The notes below the pieces were generated by a model, which saw nothing but the letters and a program-made list of their open reading frames with translations, was not told the DNA's origin and did no database searches. Position numbers and translations under genes: made by a program. Shown here in pieces: positions 50,378 to 58,655 of a stretch of 64,000 nucleotides of DNA (position 1 is the stretch's first letter; the number at the start of each line of letters is the position of its first letter). This stretch comes from CAVUNY01 sp963768585 (GTDB taxonomy: Bacteria > Chloroflexota > Anaerolineae > Anaerolineales > Anaerolineaceae). Where the stretch lies: assembly GCA_963768585.1 (NCBI GenBank), contig CAVYIF010000023.1, positions 324,819 to 388,818 on the forward strand, written 5' to 3'.

Positions 50378-50410
50378 ATTCGTTTTTTCCAGGGTAGGGT
50401 GAGAGGATCG

Positions 50411-50442
50411 GGTGCAGCATACTTTTCAGGTATGCTGCATCC
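50411..50442. terminator. Hairpin between glnK and the esterase gene
   Basis: TGCAGCATAC (50413-50422) pairs with GTATGCTGCA (50430-50439), extended by a G-C and a G-U pair, around a 7-nt loop. Followed by AAAATTT on the plus strand. It lies next to repeat copy A and was probably once the terminator of the exporter operon. Confidence 0.65.
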
Positions 50443-50493
50443 AAAATTTAACTGGAAGCGCCGGCGTATTTCTTACCCCCTGTTTTCCAAACC
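50443..50493. repeat. Direct repeat copy A: duplicated 3' end of the ABC-2 permease gene
   Basis: 51 bp that match 51301-51350 with four substitutions and one indel. On the minus strand it still encodes VWKTGGKKYAGASS and a stop, against VWKAGVKKYAGASS in the intact permease. It overlaps the last codons of the esterase gene in another frame. Confidence 0.85.
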
Positions 50494-51201
50494 AAACGCC
50501 CACGCGACCATCAACGGAAATTCTTCTCGCCACATCGCGGCGTCATGCCCAGCCGCTCTTTTGCTCATCACGACGTCCGCTGCTGCATCCTGCAGCGCTT
50601 TCGCCCACCGGGCCGCGTTGTCGAGGAAAAACGGTTCCAGCGTACCGGCCACAAGGTACGTGCGCGGCAACGGCCTCGGCATCTCTTCAGGCGGCCGGTA
50701 TCCCCCGCCGGGCGAGGCCGAGAAGATCGCGCCGAAGAGGTCGGGATGGCGAAGCCCAATAGCGAGCGCGAGCTCTCCACCCGCTGAAACACCAAACACC
50801 GCCGTGCGCTCAGCGGGCAGCGTTAACCCGAAACGTGACCGCACCCACGCACCGACCTCATCGACGAAAAACCGCTCGTGTGCGGCAAACCGTTGCGGAT
50901 CGAAGTTTGGCGAATACTCGTGGAGTCGCAGCGTTTCGTCGGCCACACGGTGTGCGCCAACGATCATGGTCGACGGCACATCCGCTGCTTCAAGAACCCC
51001 GCCCCACTGCGAGATCATCTGACCGTCACCGGCGAATACGATCGCTTCGGGCGGGTCTGGCGGGATGTACACCGTGACCTGCCGACCATCGTCGTAATCG
51101 AACGTCTCCGTAATAATTTCGCCTGCGATCGCATTTGGTCGCGGCGTTTCCGGCTGTGCCTCGGGGAATTCATTCATGTCTTTATCGTTTTGTGGGTTCA
51201 T
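50473..51201 (-). CDS. Alpha/beta-fold esterase, inserted gene
   Basis: 242 residues from ATG 51201 (ATG 51279 upstream has no ribosome site). Resembles enterochelin-esterase-like hydrolases: TVYIPPDPPEAIVFAGDGQM, the nucleophile elbow GVSAGGELALAIGLRHP, and the histidine in AAGHDAAMWREEF. Cytoplasmic. Its codons are richer in CG than its neighbours, and the gene lies between two copies of the 3' end of the permease gene, so it looks acquired. The stop codon falls inside repeat copy A. TATAAT is present 12 nt upstream of the ATG with GAGGA in between. Confidence 0.85.
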   Translation of the reverse strand: MNPQNDKDMNEFPEAQPETPRPNAIAGEIITETFDYDDGRQVTVYIPPDPPEAIVFAGDGQMISQWGGVLEAADVPSTMIVGAHRVADETLRLHEYSPNFDPQRFAAHERFFVDEVGAWVRSRFGLTLPAERTAVFGVSAGGELALAIGLRHPDLFGAIFSASPGGGYRPPEEMPRPLPRTYLVAGTLEPFFLDNAARWAKALQDAAADVVMSKRAAGHDAAMWREEFPLMVAWAFGLENRG

Positions 51202-51300
51202 TGAGCCATCCTCATTATACGAAATACGAACATTCGATTTTGGTTTGCTCTTTGATCTTGTTAAGCAATGGCGTGCCAACTTTTCGACAGGATGCCCACG

Positions 51301-51350
51301 AAAATTAACTGGAAGCGCCAGCGTATTTCTTAACCCCTGCTTTCCAGACC
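51301..51350. repeat. Direct repeat copy B: 3' end of the intact ABC-2 permease gene
   Basis: Covers the last 15 codons and the stop of the permease gene (51305-52090). Matches copy A at 50443-50493; the copies are 858 bp apart and bracket the esterase gene. Confidence 0.85.
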
Positions 51351-52090
51351 CGGGAGGCAGCCAGGAAGCTGGCCGCGCTGATCCCCAGAAACATCAAAAT
51401 TTGCAGGGGACCCAGTTCCCCGCGCAGGGCCTGGAGGGGTACCGTGGTTGCGACGGCGATCGGTACGAAATAGGTGATGATCAGCCGCAGCCAGAACGGG
51501 TACACTGTGGAAGGGTAGCGTCCGGTATCCAGCAGTGCCTGCAAGATGGTAACGTTGTTATCGAACTTGGTAAACCAGAAAGTGGCGGCAATCATCACGA
51601 TCCACAGGCTGTAAAGAATCAATGAACCTGAAGTTGCCAGCAGCAAGAAGCCCAATAAATTGAGCGGCGTGGCGCCGAGACCGCTCATATTAACGCCAAT
51701 GGTGATCAATACTGCACCGAGAATTAAGTCCCATACCCGCCAGATGACCATGCGTGAGAACGTGACCAGGAACATGCTGTCGGCAGGCTGCAGCAAGGTG
51801 TAATCGAGCGTGCCGTCGCGCACGCTGGCGTTAAATTTCTCGGTGTTGGGCCAGATCAAGACATTCATCAAGGCATTAACCAGGTGGAAAACCCCCAGCA
51901 GGGCGATCAGTTCTCCCAGGCTCCAACCGCCCAGGGTGGTGGTATTGCTGAAAATGATCCCCAGGCTGATCAGTTCCCAGCCCAGGGTGAGCAGTTCAAG
52001 CAGAATATTGACCGCAGTATCGACCCGGTAGGCCAGGGCCAATTCCATGTTGACTTTAAAAAGGGCGGAGAGCATGCGCAGAATATGCAT
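51305..52090 (-). CDS. ABC-2 family transporter permease (second)
   Basis: 261 residues, six predicted helices. The N-terminus FKVNMELALAYRVDTAVNIL and the segments GWSLGELIALLGVFHLVNAL and LDYTLLQPADSMFLVTFSRM are typical of the DUF990-type ABC-2 permeases. It lies 3 nt after the first permease gene, so both are translated together and probably form a heterodimeric channel. Substrate unknown; lipids, peptides and antibiotics are exported by this class. Confidence 0.88.
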   Translation of the reverse strand: MHILRMLSALFKVNMELALAYRVDTAVNILLELLTLGWELISLGIIFSNTTTLGGWSLGELIALLGVFHLVNALMNVLIWPNTEKFNASVRDGTLDYTLLQPADSMFLVTFSRMVIWRVWDLILGAVLITIGVNMSGLGATPLNLLGFLLLATSGSLILYSLWIVMIAATFWFTKFDNNVTILQALLDTGRYPSTVYPFWLRLIITYFVPIAVATTVPLQALRGELGPLQILMFLGISAASFLAASRVWKAGVKKYAGASS

Positions 52091-52093
52091 CGG

Positions 52094-52891
52094 TCAGGCT
52101 CCCACGGCCGAAAAGCGCTTGACCCCTTCGCGCCAGACCCAGCGGAAAAGGAGATAGAAAATCACCAACCAGACCAGGCTGATGGCATAGTCAAACAGTA
52201 TTTCAGCGGTGGATAGACGGTTGCGGATGATCTCGACCGGAACGAAGCGAAACATCTGGAACGGCAGGTACTGCGCGATCTGCTGCACGACCGGGGGCAG
52301 GAGTTGGAGCGGGACGAACTGGCCCGAGAGCAGCACGATCAGCAGATAAAAGAACTGGGAAACCGAGTACACGCGCGTGGTCCAAAACGCCATGCAGGTG
52401 ATCATGGCTCCCAGAAGAAAATTCAAGCAGAAGCCGATCAAAATGCCGGGGACCGCGATCAGAATGGTGATCAGGGTAACGCTGCTGTAATCAGGGCGGA
52501 AAAGCAAGAAGAGCGCGATCCAGATGGGGATAAAAACAATCAGGTTGAGCGCCTTGAAGGCGATGTTATTGACCAGGGCATTGGTCAAGATCGGGTGGAC
52601 CGGGCGCAGCAGGTCCCCGGAGAGCGTGCCATCTTGAATCTTGTAAGCGAAAATGTGGATTGTGATTTCACTGGTGAGCTGGTCCACGACCAGCAGGGTC
52701 AGGTAATAAGTGATAAAGTCGTTGGCGGTCAAGCCGCTGACGCTGCCCTGCACGTTGGCGATGGATACCCAGACCGAAAGGTAAACGATCGGCGAGACCA
52801 GCCAGTAAAACAAATACATCAGCAGGTTGGCGCGGTACTGCCATTGTTCGGCCCAGTTGACCTGCCAGAAGCGCCAATAGATCCTGAGCAT
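52094..52891 (-). CDS. ABC-2 family transporter permease (first)
   Basis: 265 residues with six predicted helices. RIYWRFWQVNWAEQWQYRAN begins the DUF990 pattern; GTLSGDLLRPVHPILTNALV is the counterpart of the LLQPADSMF segment of the partner permease. Five bases separate it from the ATPase gene upstream. The trio ATPase-permease-permease is the usual arrangement of this exporter type. Confidence 0.89.
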   Translation of the reverse strand: MLRIYWRFWQVNWAEQWQYRANLLMYLFYWLVSPIVYLSVWVSIANVQGSVSGLTANDFITYYLTLLVVDQLTSEITIHIFAYKIQDGTLSGDLLRPVHPILTNALVNNIAFKALNLIVFIPIWIALFLLFRPDYSSVTLITILIAVPGILIGFCLNFLLGAMITCMAFWTTRVYSVSQFFYLLIVLLSGQFVPLQLLPPVVQQIAQYLPFQMFRFVPVEIIRNRLSTAEILFDYAISLVWLVIFYLLFRWVWREGVKRFSAVGA

Positions 52892-52896
52892 CGTCC

Positions 52897-53886
52897 TTAT
52901 TCCTGAAAAGCCCGTTCGATGACCAATTCGATGGGTGGGTCTTCAATGGTCAGATCGCGGATCGGCAGGTCGGCCAGCATGCGCGAGGTGATGGCGGCTA
53001 CATCCCCGGCCGGCACCTGCACGTACTGTTTGGAACCGTTTTCATCCTCGCCTTTATTGGGGAAGACGGGGGTGCCGTAAGGATTTAAATCGCAGGGACA
53101 GGGTTCTCCCAGGGCCACACCGATCAGTTTGAAGGGAGCGATGCGCCGCGACAATCCGGCCAGGCTGCCGTCATACTTAAGCTGGCCTTCATGGATGATA
53201 ATCACCCGCTCGCACAGGGCGGTCACGTCGGCCATGTAGTGGCTGGTGAGCAGAATGGTCGCACCGGTGCGGTAGTTGAATTCTCGCAAGAATTCTCGGA
53301 TGCGGGCCTGGGCGGAAATGTCCAGGCCGATGGTTGGCTCATCCAAAAAGAGCACCTGGGGACGGTGCAGCAGTCCGGCAGCCAGTTCGACCTTCATACG
53401 CTCACCCAACGAAAGGTTGCGCACCGGTTTCTTAAGGATCGGCGCCAAATCGAGCAATTCGCTGAGCTCCTTGAGCGTCCGCTGGTATTCGTTATCCGGG
53501 ATGCGGTAGATGGCCTGGTTGAGCAGAAAGGAGTCGGCGGCTGGAATATCCCAGGAAAGGCGGCTGCGCTGGCCCATCACCAGGGTCATGGCCTGCAGGT
53601 AAGTAGGCTCGCGCTGCCAGGGGATATAGCCGAGGACGCGTGCTGCACCCGAGGTAGGATGGAGCAAGCCTGAAAGCATTTTCAAGGTGGTCGTTTTGCC
53701 GGCGCCATTGGGGCCGAGAAAGCCGACTACTTCGCCGGGCTGGATGCTGAAGGATACCTTCTGCACAGCCTTGACATCGCGGTGCTTGCGATGAAAAAAA
53801 CCGCGGATCGCCGAACCAATTCCGCCTTCACGTTCGGAAACCTGATAGGTCTTGCTCAAAAGTTCGACATTAATGATCTCTGGCAT
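52897..53886 (-). CDS. ABC transporter ATP-binding protein
   Basis: 329 residues. Walker A LGPNGAGKTTTLKMLSG, signature LSLGERMKVELAAGLL, Walker B VLFLDEPTIGLDIS and the H-loop LLTSHYMADV are intact. A C-terminal extension of about 80 residues after the core ATPase is typical of the DUF990-linked ATPases. First gene of the operon. TAAAAT lies 8 nt before the ATG with no ribosome site, so the mRNA may be leaderless or nearly so. Confidence 0.93.
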   Translation of the reverse strand: MPEIINVELLSKTYQVSEREGGIGSAIRGFFHRKHRDVKAVQKVSFSIQPGEVVGFLGPNGAGKTTTLKMLSGLLHPTSGAARVLGYIPWQREPTYLQAMTLVMGQRSRLSWDIPAADSFLLNQAIYRIPDNEYQRTLKELSELLDLAPILKKPVRNLSLGERMKVELAAGLLHRPQVLFLDEPTIGLDISAQARIREFLREFNYRTGATILLTSHYMADVTALCERVIIIHEGQLKYDGSLAGLSRRIAPFKLIGVALGEPCPCDLNPYGTPVFPNKGEDENGSKQYVQVPAGDVAAITSRMLADLPIRDLTIEDPPIELVIERAFQE

Positions 53887-54013
53887 GGGTCAACATTTTA
53901 GCACATTTCCCAAAAATAATACAGATGTTCTATAAATGAGAATGCCGATGAAAGAAAAACGATCCATTTTTTCTTTTACAATTCAGCAACCCTGGTTTTT
54001 AATGCCATTCATT

Positions 54014-55285
54014 TCAATAAGAGATTGCTGGAAGATAGGCGCGGAAGGGGAGCGCGGCGTAATCGATCTCGGCCTGGAGCTGGTATATTGCGCCATGGGT
54101 TAAATCGCCGACATAGATCATACCGTTATCATCTTCGCCAAAAGTTGAGATCGCGAATGGGGCGGTGGTTAACAGTTGGGTTTGCCAGCCACCATCATTT
54201 TTCAAGCCGTAGATTTTGCCTTTGCAGTAATCCGCATAGAAATATACACCCTGCATATTCAGGAAGATATCCGGCCCGCGGTAGACAGATCCGCCGGTCA
54301 CGGCGCAGCCGTTGGCGTCATTGACGCCGTGGTCATAGGTAGCCACCGGGGGAGCATAATTCGCTGGTTGGATGCAGTCAGGGGAGGGGTTATAACACAG
54401 GTTCCCTTCCAGGATATGCCAGCCGTAGTTCTCGCCGCCAGCACTGGAGGCCGGTTGAAAATCGATTTCCTCCTCAATATTCTGGCCAACGTCGCCGATA
54501 TACAGGTCGCCGGTCAGGCGGTCGAAGGAAAAACGCCACGGGTTGCGCATTCCCAGGGCCCAAATTTCGTGCCTGGCGGTACCGGATGAGACAAATGGAT
54601 TGTCCGCTGGAATGCAGTAGTTCTGCACGGCGGGCGGATCCTGCACGCACCCGGCGCCTTCGACATCGATACGCAGGATTTTACCGAGCAGGACGGTCAT
54701 GGTTTGAGCGTTATTGGGCTGGTCGCCGCCCCCACCGCCGTCCCCAGGTCCGGCGTACAGATAGCCATCCGGGCCGAAGGCCAACTGCCCGCCGTTGTGG
54801 TTGGCATTGATGGGGTGTGGGATGGTCAGCACCACCACCCCGCTGTTGGGATCTGCCAGGTTGGGGTTGGCGGAAACTGAGTAGCGGGCAATTACAATAT
54901 TTCCACCGGGATTGGTGTAATAGACGTAGAAGTGGCCATTGCTGGCGTAGGCGGGTGAAAAAGCCAGTCCAAGCAGCCCGCGTTCGCCACAGCAAGAGAT
55001 GAGGGTATGAATATCGAGGAAGGGTGCCGCCAGCTTAACCCCATTCTGCAAAATCTGGATCGTGCCGCCCTGTTCTACCACAAAAATGCGCCCGCTGTGG
55101 TCGCCGGCGGAAGTGATGGTGACCGGTCCGGGCAAACCGCTGGCAAAAAGAGACAGGTGGACATTTGGCCATTGGACGGCTGCTGCCTGGGCAGTGAGCG
55201 TGTCGGGTGATGAAGCCCCGAACAACCCGGGCCAGCCGGAAACGAGAAACAAACCCATTATGATACTTGTTAACACACGGTTCAC
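54014..55285 (-). CDS. Exported PQQ-dependent sugar dehydrogenase family protein
   Basis: 423 residues from GTG 55285, which follows GGAGGAAATC. A signal peptide (VLTSIIMGLFLVSGWPGLFG) precedes a six-bladed beta-propeller of the glucose/sorbosone dehydrogenase type. Marks: CCGERGLLGLAFSPAYASNG, NHNGGQLAFGPDGYLYAGPG, and GMRNPWRFSFDRLTGDLYIG. These proteins oxidise aldoses outside the membrane if PQQ is present; no PQQ synthesis gene is here, so activity is uncertain. Single-gene unit. Confidence 0.9.
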   Translation of the reverse strand: MNRVLTSIIMGLFLVSGWPGLFGASSPDTLTAQAAAVQWPNVHLSLFASGLPGPVTITSAGDHSGRIFVVEQGGTIQILQNGVKLAAPFLDIHTLISCCGERGLLGLAFSPAYASNGHFYVYYTNPGGNIVIARYSVSANPNLADPNSGVVVLTIPHPINANHNGGQLAFGPDGYLYAGPGDGGGGGDQPNNAQTMTVLLGKILRIDVEGAGCVQDPPAVQNYCIPADNPFVSSGTARHEIWALGMRNPWRFSFDRLTGDLYIGDVGQNIEEEIDFQPASSAGGENYGWHILEGNLCYNPSPDCIQPANYAPPVATYDHGVNDANGCAVTGGSVYRGPDIFLNMQGVYFYADYCKGKIYGLKNDGGWQTQLLTTAPFAISTFGEDDNGMIYVGDLTHGAIYQLQAEIDYAALPFRAYLPAISY

Positions 55286-55596
55286 GATTTCCTCCACAAG
55301 CGGCACCCTGTTCGGGGCATGCCGCCTCAGGCGATTTTTTTCATCAGGATAATGATGATTGATTTTGTCGCATTATACCCGGATGGAAAGGCGGGAGCAA
55401 ATCGGGTTGAAAGGTCGCCGTTAATTTATGGGAGGAAACCATATATACTGGACGCGGGTTTCCACCAGCCACTGGAGCGAGGCAACTCCGGTCAATTAAT
55501 GGAAGAATACGTGCGGTCGAACTCCAGCTTGATAGGCGGCGGTTTGCCTGCCGTTGATTGGCACGATGTACCGCCGTAATATGCTCTGCGATTTTG
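55286..55596. other. Gap with no recognised gene
   Basis: About 310 bases. Frames on either strand lack a family match. It holds the upstream region of the sugar dehydrogenase gene. Confidence 0.6.
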
Positions 55597-56472
55597 CTAC
55601 CTTTCGGCTCCTTCCACCGGCACAGCAGGCGGAATGGTTGTGACTTTAATATCCTTCAAAGAGCCTGGCTGGCGGGTCAAACGCCTCCAGGCTTCGCGCA
55701 GGGCACCCCCAACGAAAAGACCAGGGGTTAAAATATTGACTTCCAGGCCAGTTTTACCATCCGTGGCGGAAGAAGCCAGCCAGACGGCCTTGCGCGCCGG
55801 CACTTCAGCCGGGTTACCCCACATGCGCAAGACGGTATTCAGCGGCGACATGCGCTGGCCGTAGCCTTCAATGGCCTCCACATCCGTGACCATATCGGTC
55901 AGAACCAGACCGGGATTAAACATATAAATACCCACTCCGCTGTGAGCATATTCTTTTGCCAGAGATTTGCTAAAGGATCGCACCCAGATTTTGCTCGAAG
56001 CATAAGCATTTTGAAACGACACAGGCCCTTCAGCACCCCGCCCGAGGAGGTTGATCAGCTTGCCCGATTTCTGCGGGAGAAAGTGCTTCATCGCAACCAG
56101 AGAACCATGATAAACGCCCAGGATATTCGTCTGAATAATTTTCGTAAATTGTTCGACCGGGATGGAAATGGTCGGCCCGTACGGCGCGCTCAGCCCGGCA
56201 TTATTGACCCAGATATCCAGTTGGCCGTAATGCGCCAGGGTCTGGCTGGCCAGGGATTCCACCTGGTTCAGGCTGCCCGTATCACAGGCCACACCAAACG
56301 CCTGAAATCCGCTTTGCTTAAGACCATCTACGGCCTGCTCTACCGAACGCGCGGTTCGCGATGAAATGACGACTGCGGCACCCTGTTCGGCGTAAGCCTG
56401 GGCAATCGCCAATCCCAGGCCGCGGCTGCTGCCGGTAATCACGGCTACTTTTCCTGCCAATTTTCCTGTCAT
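55597..56472 (-). CDS. Short-chain dehydrogenase/reductase
   Basis: 291 residues with a Rossmann fold: AVITGSSRGLGLAIAQAYAE binds NAD(P), WVNNAGLSAPYGP is the central NNAG, and YASSK provides the catalytic Tyr and Lys. VNILTPGLFVGGALREAWRR in the C-terminus is extra relative to minimal SDRs. Substrate unknown. Single-gene unit, convergent with nothing; the alcohol dehydrogenase gene is divergent. Confidence 0.93.
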   Translation of the reverse strand: MTGKLAGKVAVITGSSRGLGLAIAQAYAEQGAAVVISSRTARSVEQAVDGLKQSGFQAFGVACDTGSLNQVESLASQTLAHYGQLDIWVNNAGLSAPYGPTISIPVEQFTKIIQTNILGVYHGSLVAMKHFLPQKSGKLINLLGRGAEGPVSFQNAYASSKIWVRSFSKSLAKEYAHSGVGIYMFNPGLVLTDMVTDVEAIEGYGQRMSPLNTVLRMWGNPAEVPARKAVWLASSATDGKTGLEVNILTPGLFVGGALREAWRRLTRQPGSLKDIKVTTIPPAVPVEGAER

Positions 56473-56689
56473 AAATCACTTTGCTCCTAAATTCTAAATT
56501 CGTAAAATATTTGTCCCGTTTTTTGTTCAAATTCTAATTAGATTTTCTCAATTTGTCTAAGGCTGTATAATGTTCTCAAGTTGAATGATCCATCAGCATA
56601 CCACAACAACCCATATTTGATTTCTTATTCTGGTAAAGATCAGTTTTGTTTGAAATCATCAATTATTTGTGAACGGAAGGAGATATTTT

Positions 56690-57706
56690 GTGAAAGCTCT
56701 TCGAAAAACGCAGACCGGTGTCGGTCATGTTGCATTAACAGAGGTTCCCCACCCGATCTATAAGGAAGATGAAATCCTTATGAAAGTTTGGGCCGGGGGA
56801 GTTTGCGGAAGTGACTTATTGATCGAAGACGATAAACATTTTTACAAGGCCCCGGTCACGCTGGGGCACGAATATTCTGGAATTGTTGAAGAAGCTGGTT
56901 CGAAGGTGACTTCCCTCAAACCGGGGGATCGAATTGTTTCGGACATCGAAACCCGTGAGGGCTGGCTTGGCGTAACCCGGGATGGCGCGTATGCAGCTTA
57001 TATGGTGATCCCAGAGGCACAAGTTTACAAATATCCCGATGGTTTCTCGCTCGACCATGCCTGTTTCACCGAACCGGTAGTGGCAACGGTGCATTCCATG
57101 CAAGAACGCAATCAGGTCAAAGCCGGTGACTTTGTCGTGGTTGTTGGACCGGGGCCGATGGGTCTGCTGGGTGTCCAGTTTGCCAAAATCCGAGGCGCAC
57201 GCGCGGTGGCATTAATTGGTCTGCATTCGGATGCGCACCGGCTGGAAATCGGTCGCAAAACAGGTGCTGATTTCATTCTCTACTCTGAGGATAGCCCTGA
57301 GAAAGCAATTATGGACCTGACCCATGGACACGGCGCAAATTTTGTGCTGGAGTGCTCTGCATCCGAAAAAGGGGTCCAACACGCGATCGATTGCGCATAT
57401 CGGGCTGGCGAAGGACGCGGCGGAAAAGGCGTCATCTCCATGATCAGCCTGTGGGGAAAACCGATCACGATCAACATGGATGCTGTGTCCCTTTACCAAC
57501 TGACCATTCAGGGATCGTGGAGCTGGAATGGTCGTGAAACCTGGGAACGGGCAATCGATCTCATTACGCGAAAGGTGTTTGATCTTGATTCGCTGCTGAC
57601 CAACCGATATTCACTGGATGACTGGCAGACCGCTTTCAAAAACCTGCGAAGCAAAATAGACGTGAAAGCATTTATCCATCCCAACGGCACGGATTGGATA
57701 AAGTAA
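56690..57706 (+). CDS. Zinc-type alcohol dehydrogenase (MDR), lacking the structural zinc lobe
   Basis: 338 residues from GTG 56690, which follows GGAAGGAGATA. Medium-chain dehydrogenase fold: GGVCGSDLLIEDDKHF and TLGHEYSGIVEEAG hold the catalytic zinc ligands, and VVVVGPGPMGLLGVQFAK is the NAD(P) site. After GDRIVSDIE the four-cysteine structural zinc loop is missing and replaced by a short segment (TREGWLGVTRDGAYAAYMVI). It may be a sugar or polyol dehydrogenase; specificity is not visible. Confidence 0.9.
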   Translation: MKALRKTQTGVGHVALTEVPHPIYKEDEILMKVWAGGVCGSDLLIEDDKHFYKAPVTLGHEYSGIVEEAGSKVTSLKPGDRIVSDIETREGWLGVTRDGAYAAYMVIPEAQVYKYPDGFSLDHACFTEPVVATVHSMQERNQVKAGDFVVVVGPGPMGLLGVQFAKIRGARAVALIGLHSDAHRLEIGRKTGADFILYSEDSPEKAIMDLTHGHGANFVLECSASEKGVQHAIDCAYRAGEGRGGKGVISMISLWGKPITINMDAVSLYQLTIQGSWSWNGRETWERAIDLITRKVFDLDSLLTNRYSLDDWQTAFKNLRSKIDVKAFIHPNGTDWIK

Positions 57707-57798
57707 GGTCTTGAAGGTCTTTCGTTGAACAATATTCAGGCGTTAACTGCTTCCGCTGGTACGCCAATCCGGTGAAGAAAGCTCCCCAGATTCCCGGG

Positions 57799-58655
57799 TC
57801 ACTTGCGATCCCCAAGGAAACCTGACCCCTCCAACCAATCCGCGAAGCGCTCGATCCAGCGATCAGAGGGCAGGTTTTGTTGGTTCATGCCAAAGCCGTG
57901 AGCGCCTTTCGCATAGATATGGAGTTCGACCGGGTGACCGGCGGCCCGCCATTCGGCATAGAAGCGGGTGCTGACCCCGGAGGCCATGTCGTCGTCGGCA
58001 GCACACAACAAGAACAAGGGCGGGGCATCTGCCGGAATGGGCGCATCGAACGGGGGGGCGCTGTAAATCGGCGCGGCAAAATCGGGACGGCTGGCAGCAT
58101 CGTAATGCAGGGCAGCGCTGAGGGTGGCAAAACCGCCGGCAGAAAAGCCCATGATGCCGATGCGCTGCGGGTTGAGGTTCCATTCGGCGGCGTGGGCGCG
58201 CACCAGGCGCACAGCCTGGCAGCTGTCGGCAGAAATTAGCTCCTGAACCGGGACAACGATCAATTCCATTTTCTGGGGGTCGCCCATATTGGTACCGATG
58301 CACTCCGGGAAATCGTCGCCGGTCTGGACGACGCGGTATTTCAACATGAAAGCGGCGATACCGCGCTGGTTGAGCCAGGCCGCGACCTGGGTGCCCTCAT
58401 GCTCGAAGGCCAGGAAATGATAAGCCCCGCCCGGGCAGACGATCACCGCGGTGCCGGTGGCGATGGATGGGTCGGGCAGGTAGGCGGTCAAAGTGGGTTG
58501 GCTGACGTTGCGGACGACTTTGATCCCGTTGGGGAGCACGGTGATCTCCTCCGGCTGGTCCCAACCGGTGGTGTCGATTTCGCCGTCCTCCCAGAGAGGA
58601 ATGACCTGGGGTTGTGCGGAGGTTATTGTCCGGGGGTAATTTGATTATGTTTCAT
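57799..58655 (-). pseudogene. Acetyl-xylan-esterase-like alpha/beta hydrolase, with one frameshift
   Basis: ATG 58655 opens behind GAGAGGAAC and reads MKHNQITP, then breaks at a run of five Gs (plus-strand 58632-58636). One more base restores QPQVIPLWEDGEIDTTGWDQ, and the rest is intact to 57799, about 285 residues. Hydrolase marks: VIVCPGGAYHFLAFEHEG, the elbow GIMGFSAGGFATLSAALHYD and the catalytic HGFGMN. The start overlaps the regulator's stop by 11 bases, so the two are coupled. It is probably a functional gene with an assembly error; family members act on acetylated or feruloylated sugars. Confidence 0.75.

Noticed and set aside
55319..55579. 86-codon frame upstream of the sugar dehydrogenase gene
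   Set aside because: No ribosome site and no recognisable family; overlaps the promoter side of the neighbouring gene.
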